A program made the position numbers and the translations under genes. A stretch of 64,000 nt of DNA from Cystobacter fuscus DSM 2262 (GTDB lineage Bacteria; Myxococcota; Myxococcia; Myxococcales; Myxococcaceae), in contig NZ_ANAH02000025.1 in the NCBI RefSeq assembly GCF_000335475.2, positions 1 through 64,000 of the forward strand. The letters are read 5' to 3'. How positions within the stretch are numbered: the stretch's first letter is position 1; every line of letters starts with the position of its first letter. A model generated the notes under the pieces. The model saw only the letters and a list, made by a program, of their open reading frames with translations. It had not been told where the DNA came from and searched no databases. Positions 1 to 7,885 of this stretch are shown here, piece by piece.

Positions 1-222
1 GGGCAACTGCCCCGGTCTACCCGACAGGAACTCCTGGGCATCCTGGGGGAGGGGAAACTGACCCGTTCCATCGCCGCGCACCGCCAGCGAGTGGTAGGCG
101 CCCGCGGCAATGGCGGTGATGCTGGTGAGGCCCGAGACCTGGACGGGCGTGGAGCGGTGGGTCGTCGACCCATCACCGAGCTGCCCGTTGGTGTTGTAGC
201 CCCAGGCCCAGACGGTGCAGTC
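1..222 (-). pseudogene. RCC1-repeat protein fragment
   Basis: Read on the minus strand, about 50 residues match an RCC1-type beta-propeller blade: VWAWGYNTNGQLGDGST, then a TPVQVSGL turn and a HSLAVRGDG end. Upstream of the blade (about 210-260) the frame loses the repeat pattern and no start or signal peptide is visible. Downstream, toward base 1, the protein changes to an unrelated sequence after the HSLAVRGDG end instead of entering another blade. The piece is therefore most likely a relic of a multi-blade secreted RCC1 protein, a common myxobacterial family. It touches the window edge, so an intact remainder to the left cannot be excluded. Confidence 0.5.
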
Positions 223-323
223 ACTGCGATGGCTTCTATCCCGCCTATGCACCCCAGACGGTGATGATCAAGCAGCCGTCCCGCTGAGTGGGGACACGGG
301 AAGACAACACGGTCCGCCGGACG

Positions 324-914
324 TCACGGAGGGCCGTAGCCCTGCACGCGCGAGTTCAACTCCACCGCGGTGGCGTAGATCTGCGCCCAGGTCTGGAACT
401 TGATGCGGTTGCCCAGGCCCTTCTGGTCATGCGCGTAGTCGAAGAGATCCTCGCGGAAGAGGGCGTCGGCGGCCTTGCGCGCATCCGGCCCGAGCGGCGT
501 GCCCTTGCGATCGTAGTAGCGCAGCAGGTCGTAGCCGTAGTCGTGCGTCTTGGCCGCGGGATCGAACTCCATGTCCGGACCCACCTTGCCGGGGGCGGAG
601 GCGGAGCCGAACGGATCCTGCATCCGCTGGCCATGCTGGGTCTGGATGGCGAAGGGCTTGTAGCCCATGACCTTCTCGAAGTCGGCCGGAGGCGGACGAG
701 CACCGGTGAGGTACTCGGTCATCAGCGTGCCGTGATTGCTCGCGGGGGCGGCGCCCACCTGGGCCGTGCGCTGCAGGGCGGTGGTCGTCTGGCTGAACGC
801 ATCCCGCGGCGCGGAGCGCGTCAGGGCGGGGGCCAGCGCCTGGGCCGGAGCCGCGGCCGGAGGAGTGTGGGCCGGGCGCGGCGGGGTGGCGATGGGCGAA
901 TTTCGGACGATCAT
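324..914 (-). CDS. Prokaryotic phospholipase A2-like protein
   Basis: This 196-residue protein has a low-complexity Ala/Pro-rich N-terminus (residues 1-55) followed by a compact domain. Around residues 118-145 it carries FDPAAKTHDYGYDLLRYY. The His-Asp pair (H124-D125) followed by a Tyr-rich helix is the active-site signature of small prokaryotic and fungal phospholipase A2 enzymes, which hydrolyse the sn-2 ester of glycerophospholipids. A second helix (KAADALFREDLFDYA) fits the paired helices of that fold. I chose the ATG at 914 over a longer frame reaching 1010 because composition upstream looks non-coding. No classical signal peptide is visible, so export is unclear. It is divergent from the TPR gene at 1023. 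The PLA2 assignment rests on motif similarity only. Confidence 0.6.
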   Translation of the reverse strand: MIVRNSPIATPPRPAHTPPAAAPAQALAPALTRSAPRDAFSQTTTALQRTAQVGAAPASNHGTLMTEYLTGARPPPADFEKVMGYKPFAIQTQHGQRMQDPFGSASAPGKVGPDMEFDPAAKTHDYGYDLLRYYDRKGTPLGPDARKAADALFREDLFDYAHDQKGLGNRIKFQTWAQIYATAVELNSRVQGYGPP

Positions 915-1022
915 GGGACCCTGGTGGAGGACGGACTCTTGGGTTATCGGATTCTGGGACCCGGCGGTTGCATCGCCGTGACGGTTCCCTGGTGACGCGC
1001 CGCGCAGCACGGGAGGGGCTCA

Positions 1023-1484
1023 ATGAAAACAAACCTTTATCGCGACGGAATGGCTCGGCTGGAAGCGGGGGACGTGAAGGAGGGGCGCCGGTTGCTGGAG
1101 GAGGCGCTGCGGGCAAGTCCCGATGACGCGGAGGTGATGCACGGGCTGGCGCTCGCCCTGGACCCGCTGGGGGAGCGCGATCGGGCGCTGGAACTGCTGG
1201 AGTCCGCGCATGCCCGCGCGCCCTCGGAGCCGGGACCGGCCTGTAGCCTGGCCATGGCGCTGCTGGAACGGGGCGAGGACGCGCGGGCCGATCAGGTGCT
1301 CGAGCCCGTGCTGGCCGTGCATCCCGACCACCCCCGCGCGAACCTCTACGCGGCCATGGCCCTGGCGAAGACGGATCCCACCCACGCGCGCACCCTGCTG
1401 TCGACGGTGCGGGGGGATCCGGAGCTGCGGCGCGAAGCGCAGGCCCTGGATCTCGTGTTGTCCAAACACGAGCCCTCGGTTTGA
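1023..1484 (+). CDS. TPR-repeat protein
   Basis: A 153-residue all-helical protein. It is made of about three to four tetratricopeptide units, for example residues 5-35 (EGRRLLEEALRASPDDAEV) and 38-70 (GLALALDPLGERDRALELL), each ending in the typical Ala-x-x-x-Pro turn. There is no signal peptide, membrane segment or extra catalytic domain, so it is probably a cytoplasmic scaffold for protein-protein contact. The ATG at 1023 follows a purine-rich ribosome-binding site (GGGAGGGG). It stands alone, divergent from the phospholipase-like gene. Partner and role cannot be inferred. Confidence 0.8.
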   Translation: MKTNLYRDGMARLEAGDVKEGRRLLEEALRASPDDAEVMHGLALALDPLGERDRALELLESAHARAPSEPGPACSLAMALLERGEDARADQVLEPVLAVHPDHPRANLYAAMALAKTDPTHARTLLSTVRGDPELRREAQALDLVLSKHEPSV

Positions 1485-1580
1485 GCGCCCAGCCGCAGCG
1501 GGCGTCACCCTTCTTCTTGTCGCCGTCGCAATTGAACACGAGGCCGCTGGTTCGCTTCCAGCCGGGCAGATGCCCGCGGT

Positions 1581-2812
1581 TCAACTCCTGTCACAGACAA
1601 CCTTGGCGTTGCGCAACTCATAGCTCATCAGCTCATCGAACCAGCGCATCTCGGGCGCTCGCTCCAGCCGGATGCCCGGCACTCGCAGCAGCCGATCGAG
1701 GAACACGCGCGTTTCGTGCATCGCCACCTGCGCGCCCGGGCAGCGATGATTGCCGTCACCGAAGCTCATATAGGAACCGAGCACCTTCATCCGCCTGGCG
1801 CGGTCGGGATCGATCATGTGCGGGCAGGGGCCCGTCACGGCCTCGTCGGTGTTCGCCGCCCGGATGTCAATGGCGACGACCGACCCGGCGGCGATGGACC
1901 CCGCCGCGGCCAGCTGCGTCTCCTCGGCGGCGCGCCGGTGCAGCATCGCCGCTACCGGCTCCAGGCGCAGGATCTCCTCGAGGATCGCGAACTGCTCGTC
2001 TTCACCGCCGTTCAAGAAGCGCTCGCGCAGCGCGTCGCGCTCGAACAGATGCCACGCGGCCATCACGATGAACTCGCGCGTGGTGACCATGCCCGCGACG
2101 GCGTAGGTCATGCACTCGATCAGGATCGCCTGATCCGAGTAGCCCTCGTCAAGCAGATGCGAGATCACATCGTCCCGGCGCTTCTCGCGCCGCGCGGCGA
2201 TCGCCGGGCGCACGTCGCGCAAGAAGAAGGAAAGCCCGTGGTAGCGTTGAGTGGCCGCCGCGACGAGACGGCCGACCGGCCCCCACTTGCGGAGGCCGCC
2301 CGACGGAAGCGTGGCGCGGATCCGCGCGGCCATGCCGATCTGGTCGCTCTGGGTGAGACCCACGATCTCGGCCGCGACCGCCACCGCGAGCTGGAAGCTG
2401 CTCCTGTCGAGCATGGCGCCGCCCTGGGCCCGCATGGAGGCCAGCAGCTCGTCGGTCGTGCGCTCCATCACCTCGCGGTAGCGGGTGGAGATGGCCTTGG
2501 GGGTGAAGAAACGGGCGATGGCGGCACGCCGACGACGGTGCGGCTCGCCGTCGAGAAAGAACACCGAGCGCTGGCTCGGATCGTCCTTCTTGCCCGCGTC
2601 CGCGTCGGCACCCGCCTGCCTCATGGCACCGCTGCGCAAGACCTCGCGCGCGAAGGCGAAGCTGCCGGCCACTCGCGCGCCAGGCACCGGTGAAACCCGC
2701 TCCGCCGCGCCGCATGGGCGTACATGGCCTCGGAGATCGCGCTGCCCGCCGTGATGCGCCGCACATCCAGCTTCTCCAACTCGGCGGCGGGGGCGAGGGT
2801 GGGGCGGGCCAT
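1581..2812 (-). pseudogene. Cytochrome P450, frameshifted near the N-terminus
   Basis: The main frame encodes a bacterial soluble P450. It has the I-helix AVAGMVTTREF, the K-helix ExxR (EEILR), and the heme-thiolate loop FGDGNHRCPG whose Cys binds the heme iron. The N-terminal 35-40 residues (MARPTLAPAAELEKLDVRRI...) lie in a different frame. The two frames meet in a GCGGCGCGGCGG-type run at about 2700-2715, so one base is gained or lost there. With the shift repaired, the product would be about 410 residues, normal for the family. Class I bacterial P450s need ferredoxin partners; none is encoded nearby. Substrate is unknown. Either a recent pseudogene or an indel error. Confidence 0.8.
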
Positions 2813-3060
2813 GATGTTCACCGGCTACGGCCCGGCCGCGCGTTATGTCCGCTGGACTGACGGCGGCATGGACTCCGAGTGGTGGTGGGGCCACTACGGT
2901 GTCGTGATGGATGACGCGGTCGTTGCCGTGTTCCGGTAGCCCCGCCTCCCGCTCACTCAAGTAAGCCCTGGCCGCTCGCTGCCTCGAGCCCTGGCTGGCA
3001 AGAGGGCGTTCGCCTTGCCCGGTGCGGGAAGGAACGCCCTCCGCCTTCAACGGCGTGTCA

Positions 3061-3324
3061 TCAAAGAGTGGGGCGCATGCACACCCACCTGTTGAAGGGG
3101 ATGTCCTGGCAATAACACTCGCCCAAGGTGCCATCGCCATACACACAGGCCCCCTCGGACAACGGATTGCAGACCCTGTTCTGCATCGTGTCACAGGACA
3201 TGAGGAGTCCCGCCTTCTCCTGCTGCTCGGGCGTTCCGTTCCCGGCGTCGGCTGGAATTTCCCCTCCACATCCCAGTCCCATGGCAGCTGCGAGGAAGGC
3301 GGAAACGAAGATACGTCGAAGCAT
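3061..3324 (-). CDS. Small Cys-rich lipoprotein
   Basis: An 87-residue protein with a clear lipoprotein signal: MLRRIF, a hydrophobic stretch and the lipobox MGLGC, giving a lipidated Cys at about residue 18. The mature part holds six further Cys residues (SCDTMQNRVC, GACVYGD, ECYCQD, VCMRP) and is probably stabilised by disulphides in the periplasm or at the surface. A start at 3324 is preceded by AAAGGGG. It has no recognised family. Myxobacteria encode many such small Cys-rich lipoproteins of unknown role. It is divergent from the serine hydrolase at 3476, with about 150 bp between the starts. Confidence 0.7.
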   Translation of the reverse strand: MLRRIFVSAFLAAAMGLGCGGEIPADAGNGTPEQQEKAGLLMSCDTMQNRVCNPLSEGACVYGDGTLGECYCQDIPFNRWVCMRPTL

Positions 3325-3475
3325 GAGTGAAGCCCCTTTCACCTTGGCTGAAGCGCAATAGGACATAGCGTATGGGGGCATCAGTCAAGATTTTCGCGCC
3401 TCCACCATCAGGTAACAGATGGACGGGCCTCCGGTGCTTGGTTCACTCACCACGAATTCGCCTGGAGGACTTCGG

Positions 3476-4585
3476 ATGTTCACCCATCGGTTTGGTCGAC
3501 GCGTGCTTGGCGTAACGCTGCTGCTGTGGCTCTCGGGTTGTGAGAAGGATGAGGGCCTGGTTTGTGACCGGCTCGCGCCCCGGCTGCAGCACGCGCTCGA
3601 GGAGGCCACCTTGGCCGAGGATCTCCCCGGGGTCACCGTCTCGCTGCGTCTCCAGGACTGTACGTGGCGGGGCGCGATGGGCGATTCCAGGGTGGAGCCC
3701 GCCACCGGGCTGAAGGTCGAGGACCGGCTGCGCGTGGGCAGCATCACCAAGAACTTCGTCTCCGTGGTGGCACTGCAGCTCCAGGCCGAGGGGAAGCTGT
3801 CCCTGGACGCGCCGCTGGCCACCTGGGTGCCGGACTTTCCCCGTGCGGACCTCATCTCCGTGCGCCAGCTCCTCAACCACACGAGCGGCGCGTTCAACTA
3901 CACCCAGAGCCAGGACTTCCTCGCCCAGGTAGAGGCGAACCCCGGGAAGACGTGGGCCGCCGAGGAGCTCATCGCGCTGGGCGCCGCGAAGTCCCCCTCC
4001 TTCGAACCAGGGACGGGCTGGGAGTACTCCAATACCAACTACATCCTCCTCGGCCACATCCTCGAGTCGGTGACGGGGACGCCGTTGGCGCAGCAAATTC
4101 GCACGCGCATCCTCGAGCCCCTGGACCTGGACAGCACGGGGATGGACGGCGCCGAGCCGCTGCCGCCCCTCGTCGTGCGGGGCTATTCGCGGGACCCACG
4201 CGATGGCTCGTGGAGGGACTTCACCGACTTCGTCCATCCGTCCGCGGCCGGCGCGGCCGGTGCCCTGATCTCCAGCGCCGATGACCTCAGCGCCTTCTAT
4301 CAGGCCCTCTTCGAGGGCTCGCTGCTCGCCTCGGAGCAGCTCGCGGAGATGACCGACTGGGTGGCGACGCCCGTCCCAGGCATGCCCGGGTATGGCCTGG
4401 GCATGGTGCGGGCCGACACCCCCGTGGGGCCTGGCAATGGCCATGACGGTGCCATCCCCGGGTTCTCCTCCCTGGCCTTCTACCTGCCCGAGCGCAAGGC
4501 CTCACTCGCGGTGCTGACCAACCGCGAGGGGGCCTCCGTGTCGGGTGTCACCAGCAGGCTGCTGAAGGTGCTCGCCACGGAGTGA
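3476..4585 (+). CDS. Serine hydrolase, beta-lactamase class C/DD-peptidase family, lipoprotein
   Basis: This 369-residue protein begins with a lipoprotein signal (LLLWLSGC, Cys 22). The rest is a beta-lactamase-fold serine hydrolase. The nucleophile motif S-x-x-K is S89-I-T-K92, the second motif is YSN (in WEYSNTNY, about residue 183) and the third is HDG (in NGHDGAIPG) in place of KTG. This set is typical of the class C/esterase/D-aminopeptidase group rather than of proven beta-lactamases. It probably acts on peptidoglycan peptides or esters in the periplasm. The ATG at 3476 was chosen over an upstream in-frame codon because TGGAGGA lies 7 bases before it. No obvious operon partner. Confidence 0.88.
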   Translation: MFTHRFGRRVLGVTLLLWLSGCEKDEGLVCDRLAPRLQHALEEATLAEDLPGVTVSLRLQDCTWRGAMGDSRVEPATGLKVEDRLRVGSITKNFVSVVALQLQAEGKLSLDAPLATWVPDFPRADLISVRQLLNHTSGAFNYTQSQDFLAQVEANPGKTWAAEELIALGAAKSPSFEPGTGWEYSNTNYILLGHILESVTGTPLAQQIRTRILEPLDLDSTGMDGAEPLPPLVVRGYSRDPRDGSWRDFTDFVHPSAAGAAGALISSADDLSAFYQALFEGSLLASEQLAEMTDWVATPVPGMPGYGLGMVRADTPVGPGNGHDGAIPGFSSLAFYLPERKASLAVLTNREGASVSGVTSRLLKVLATE

Positions 4586-4661
4586 GGCGGTTCCTGCGTG
4601 CGCCGCCAGTGCGTGGTGCAGCGGCGGCCGTCCAGCCATCCGAGGCACATGCGTATAAACG

Positions 4662-5816
4662 CTACCGGAGCCCGGAAAAGGTGGCGCGGACTTCCTCCAC
4701 GAAGGCCGCCGGTTGCTCCAGCGCCGCGAAATGACCACCCCGCTCCAACTCGTTGAAGTGGACGAGGTTGGCGAAGCGGGGTTCCGCCCAGCGTCGGGAC
4801 AGCCGCACCTGCTCGCCGGGAAACATGCTGATGCCGGCCGGCGTCGGCATGGGCATGGTTGGCATGCCACCTTGCTTCATCGCCTGCGCGCTTTCCCAGT
4901 ACAAGCGCGCGGAGCTCGGCCCGGCGTTTGGCAACCAGTAGAGCATGATGTCGTCCAGCATCTCATCGAGCGTGAACACGCGCTCCGGATCGCCGCCGCT
5001 GTCCGAGACGTCCTGGAATAGCGCATAGATCCACGCGGCCAGTCCGACAGGTGAGTCCGCGAGGCTGAACGCGACGGACTGTGGCCGGGTATTCTGGAGC
5101 TTGTAATAGCCAGAGAACTGCTCGTCATAGCGTTGCGCGTCAGCAAGCATCTTCCGCTCGTGAGCGTCAGCATTCGCACGTTCCTCGCCGGTCGGTTGGA
5201 ACATCACCATATTGAGGTGGATACCGATCAGGCCGGCTGGTGCCATGTAGCCGAGCGTCGTCGTGACCCCCGCTCCCCAGTCGCCGCCCTGCGCGGCCCA
5301 ACGCTCATAGCCCAGCCTCTGCATCAACGAGCTCCACGCGCTGGCGATGCGCCCGATGTGCCACCCTGGCCCGGTGGGCTTGTCGGAAAAGCCAAACCCC
5401 GGCAGCGACGGGATGACGAGATGGAAGGCGTCAGACGCCTTGCCGCCATGCGCGACCGGGTTCGTGAGGGGCCCTATCACGTCACGGAACTCCAGCACCG
5501 ACCCTGGCCAGCCATGCGTCATGAGGAGCGGCAACGCCTCTGGCTCGGGCGAGCGGATGTGCAGGAAATGGATGCCAAGTCCGTCGATCTCGGTGCGATA
5601 CTGGCCGAAGCCGTTGAGCAACGCTTCGCACCGGCGCCAGTCATAGCCATCGCGCCACCGCTCCGCGAGCGCACGAATCCTGGCGAGCGGCGGACCCTGG
5701 CGGGTGTCCTCGACCGTCCCCGGATCGGGCCAGCGGGTGTGCATCAGCCGCGCACGCAGGTCGTCCAGTTCGGACTGCGGCACGGACAGGTGAAACGGCT
5801 CGATGCGGCCAGTCAT
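4662..5816 (-). CDS. Epoxide hydrolase (alpha/beta hydrolase with EHN domain)
   Basis: A 384-residue protein with the microsomal-type epoxide hydrolase N-terminal domain (residues 5-110, FHLSVPQSELDDLRARL) followed by an alpha/beta-hydrolase core. The oxyanion motif is HGWPGS, the nucleophile elbow is GGDWGAG with Asp as nucleophile, and the catalytic His is in RGGHFAALEQP near the C-terminus. The enzyme hydrolyses epoxides to diols in the cytoplasm. It lies 28 bp downstream of the NmrA-type gene on the same strand, so the two form an operon. That operon is divergent from a TetR regulator and is probably controlled through the palindrome at 6830. The longer open frame upstream of 5816 overlaps the neighbour and was rejected. 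Confidence 0.9.
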   Translation of the reverse strand: MTGRIEPFHLSVPQSELDDLRARLMHTRWPDPGTVEDTRQGPPLARIRALAERWRDGYDWRRCEALLNGFGQYRTEIDGLGIHFLHIRSPEPEALPLLMTHGWPGSVLEFRDVIGPLTNPVAHGGKASDAFHLVIPSLPGFGFSDKPTGPGWHIGRIASAWSSLMQRLGYERWAAQGGDWGAGVTTTLGYMAPAGLIGIHLNMVMFQPTGEERANADAHERKMLADAQRYDEQFSGYYKLQNTRPQSVAFSLADSPVGLAAWIYALFQDVSDSGGDPERVFTLDEMLDDIMLYWLPNAGPSSARLYWESAQAMKQGGMPTMPMPTPAGISMFPGEQVRLSRRWAEPRFANLVHFNELERGGHFAALEQPAAFVEEVRATFSGLR

Positions 5817-5844
5817 CAGGAACACTCCAGTTCGGGATGGGGAG

Positions 5845-6750
5845 TTATACGGGGCCGGCGAGGACGTCTTCGACGGACGTCCAATTCGTCTTGCCATACC
5901 GTTCATTATCGAGGGGGGAAAGCTTGCCCCGGCCGCTCGACATGTCGCGGAGATATTGCATCCCCTGCCAGGCAGGGAATGGCGCATCCGTCTTGGGTGA
6001 GAGTGTGCGGGCAATCTTGATGACAACACCGAACAGACCCATCCCGCCCGCACGGAACAACGTGTAGCGTTGACCGCTCAACCGCGTCATGATGCCAGCC
6101 AGGTCACGGGGGCTCGCGGAGGCTCCGGCGACCCGCAGGAAGCGAGGCGCGTCGGCATCCAGGGCGACGTCGGCGGTATAATCGGCCACATCGTCCTTCG
6201 TGGTGAAGTCAAGCAGTTGATCGGCATCGCCCCAGTAAAGGATCCGGCGACGGTTGCGCAGGATGATGGGGGCCTCTCCCGTCAGCAGATCCGTGAACAT
6301 CCCATTCAACACGGAGTGAGCGCGAATGGGTGCTTGATCCACCCGAGCCATGAAAGAGCGACGAAGGTCCAGGTTGCGGTTGTCGCCAGGTCGCGTCTTG
6401 GTGAAGTCGAGCGAGAAATCAGACGGCATGAATCGCGGCACGCCGGCCGCGACCGCGGCGTCGAGCAGTTGGCTTTGCAGGCCAATGATCGTCGGTTCCA
6501 ACCCGTTGAGAACGGAAACGACGCAGGCGGCGCCGGCGCAGGCGCGTTCGAGCGCCGCGGCATCGTCGAAGTCGACTTCGACGGGGGTCGCGCCGGTAGC
6601 TCGCACCGCGGCTTTTCTCGTCTCCGAAGTGCCCGCCCGAACCAGTGCGCGGACCTGCGCGTGTCTCCGGGTCAACGCGCTCGCGAGGCGTCCGCCCAGG
6701 TCTCCGGTTGCCCCCGCGACAGCGATGATCTGACCGGTACCGTCCATCAT
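5845..6750 (-). CDS. NmrA-like/isoflavone-reductase-type NAD(P)-binding protein
   Basis: A 301-residue atypical short-chain reductase. The N-terminal Rossmann motif is GATGDLGG (residues 13-20), followed by ALVRAGTSE, a phosphate-binding loop suited to NADPH. The central region FMPSDFSLDF resembles the SDR-a NmrA/isoflavone reductase group. These act as reductases or as redox sensors; the substrate is unknown here. A start at 6750 was preferred over the GTG at 6759 because AAGGGGAG lies about 10 bases upstream of it. First gene of a two-gene operon with the epoxide hydrolase, opposite the tetR-like gene at 6887. Confidence 0.85.
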   Translation of the reverse strand: MMDGTGQIIAVAGATGDLGGRLASALTRRHAQVRALVRAGTSETRKAAVRATGATPVEVDFDDAAALERACAGAACVVSVLNGLEPTIIGLQSQLLDAAVAAGVPRFMPSDFSLDFTKTRPGDNRNLDLRRSFMARVDQAPIRAHSVLNGMFTDLLTGEAPIILRNRRRILYWGDADQLLDFTTKDDVADYTADVALDADAPRFLRVAGASASPRDLAGIMTRLSGQRYTLFRAGGMGLFGVVIKIARTLSPKTDAPFPAWQGMQYLRDMSSGRGKLSPLDNERYGKTNWTSVEDVLAGPV

Positions 6751-6829
6751 GGCGCCCACTCCCCTTCGTGCGCGTCACTCCACTCCTCGAGCGTCATCCT
6801 GGCCACGTCACACGTCCCCTCGATGAATT

Positions 6830-6851
6830 AACTGAACGATGCCGTTCAGTT
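6830..6851. promoter_or_regulatory. Palindromic operator between the tetR-like gene and the epoxide hydrolase operon
   Basis: A perfect inverted repeat, AACTGAACG-ATGC-CGTTCAGTT (9-4-9), sits in the 136-bp gap between two divergent starts. The core half-site TGAAC/GTTCA with about 6 bp between halves is the usual layout of TetR-family operators. It is the only long perfect dyad in this gap. The likely ligand-responsive repressor is the neighbouring TetR protein, which would repress itself and the epoxide hydrolase operon. Confidence 0.75.
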
Positions 6852-6886
6852 GAAATGAGCGGGGAAGTAGCCTATGCGTTCCGGTC

Positions 6887-7564
6887 ATGCAAGGGAAAAG
6901 CACCTCTCCCAAGAAAGCTCCGGCGGCTCGAAGGGGCCGGGGTGGTCGTCCGTCGGCGGAGCAGGCCGGCGAAGTCGATCGCCGTATCCTGGAGGCGGCT
7001 ACACGTTTGTTCTTGCACCTTGGCTTCGAGGCGACGAGTTGTGATGAGGTCGCGGTTCAGGCAGGCGCGGGCAAGGCCAGCATCTATGCGCGATACGCCA
7101 ACAAGGAGGAGCTGTTCACCGCGGTGGTCCGCCACAGCGTCGGGTGCATGCTTGCACCGTCCAAGGACCTCCCGGTCGGCCTGACGCTGCGGGAGCGGTT
7201 GCGTACCGTGGGGAACGGCATCCTGGCCCATGCACTTCAGCCCGGGGTGGTTGCCTTGATGCGGGTGGTGATTACAACCGCCTATCGCCTGCCGGAACTT
7301 GCTCGACTTACGGACAGGATTGGACGGGACCGCGGTATACAACTTGTCGCGGAGGCGATCGCGGGCCCGCAATCAGGGACCACCGCGGCAATCGAGCGAG
7401 CATTGCCAGCCGCCGCCAAGTTCATCGACCTGGTGTTCGTACCGCATCAAATGCGCGCGCTGCTGGGTGACGATCTGGACGAGCTGGCAGCCAAGGCAAC
7501 CCACAGCATCGACGAAGCCATCGACCTTCTTTCTCGCGGAGGATGGCTCAACGGGTGGGAGTAG
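6887..7564 (+). CDS. TetR/AcrR family transcriptional regulator
   Basis: A 225-residue protein with a basic Lys/Arg-rich N-terminal tail (residues 1-25), then the TetR DNA-binding domain. Its helix-turn-helix reads EVAVQAGAGKASIYARYANKE (residues about 55-75), with the family's Tyr-x-x-(F/Y)-x-x-Lys-Glu ending. The C-terminal two thirds are helical and would form the ligand-binding and dimer domain. It is transcribed away from the NmrA/epoxide hydrolase operon and shares with it the 22-bp palindrome at 6830, so autorepression and control of that operon are likely. The ligand may be an epoxide or aromatic, which is a guess from the neighbours only. Confidence 0.92.
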   Translation: MQGKSTSPKKAPAARRGRGGRPSAEQAGEVDRRILEAATRLFLHLGFEATSCDEVAVQAGAGKASIYARYANKEELFTAVVRHSVGCMLAPSKDLPVGLTLRERLRTVGNGILAHALQPGVVALMRVVITTAYRLPELARLTDRIGRDRGIQLVAEAIAGPQSGTTAAIERALPAAAKFIDLVFVPHQMRALLGDDLDELAAKATHSIDEAIDLLSRGGWLNGWE

Positions 7565-7699
7565 CACCGGGCGGGTGTCGGTCTACTCGTCGAACTCCGC
7601 GTGCATGACGACGTCGCAGAACCCGGGAATCGGCAGGTGCTCCCGCTCTCGGCCGACCTCGCCCATGAGGGGCATCGATTCCCGCCGCCTCCACTCTGC

Positions 7700-7885
7700 C
7701 TACTGGCGCACGACGCGCTTGAGCTTGAAGGGCGAGGGGGACTCGCTCATCGTGTAATAGCTCGTCCCGGTGGAGTCGTACTCGATGGCCTCGCCCTGGC
7801 CTTCCACGGTGTCCGTCAGGGAGACGGGGAGGGCGGCGAAGGCGGTCTCGAAGGCCGCGCCCGGGGCGGCGCGGAACTCATACAC
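7700..7885 (-). pseudogene. Detached C-terminal end of the 7886-9352 lipoprotein
   Basis: Directly after the TAG stop, in the same frame, comes VYEFRAAPGAAFETAF and then a 60-residue segment (EYDSTGTSYYTMSESPSP) ending at a second TAG at 7700. The sequence continues the propeller-like pattern of the upstream protein, and LLRTYR-stop-VYEFRAA reads as one beta-strand broken by the stop. This indicates a single nonsense change, a sequencing error or, less likely, stop-codon readthrough. With the stop removed, the protein would have 550 residues. Confidence 0.65.

Noticed and set aside
288-995. A 235-codon plus-strand frame
   Set aside because: It is opposite the phospholipase-like gene, which has the recognisable His-Asp motif.
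1490-1584. Minus-strand piece GHLPGWKRTSGLVFNCDG and DKKKGDARCGW
   Set aside because: Coding-like flavour, but no start signal or family, and it lies in the short gap beside the P450 stop.
2814-2939. Plus-strand reading MFTGYGPAARYVRWTDGG and SEWWWGHYGVVMDDAVVAVF ending in a stop
   Set aside because: Looks like the end of a protein but has no start, RBS or recognisable family, and overlaps the P450 start region; too little to call.
7583-7675. A 30-codon minus-strand frame ending PIPGFCDVVMHAEFDE
   Set aside because: In the same frame as the broken lipoprotein, with a weak RBS; it could be a gene end or chance, so it is mentioned only in the amber-codon finding.
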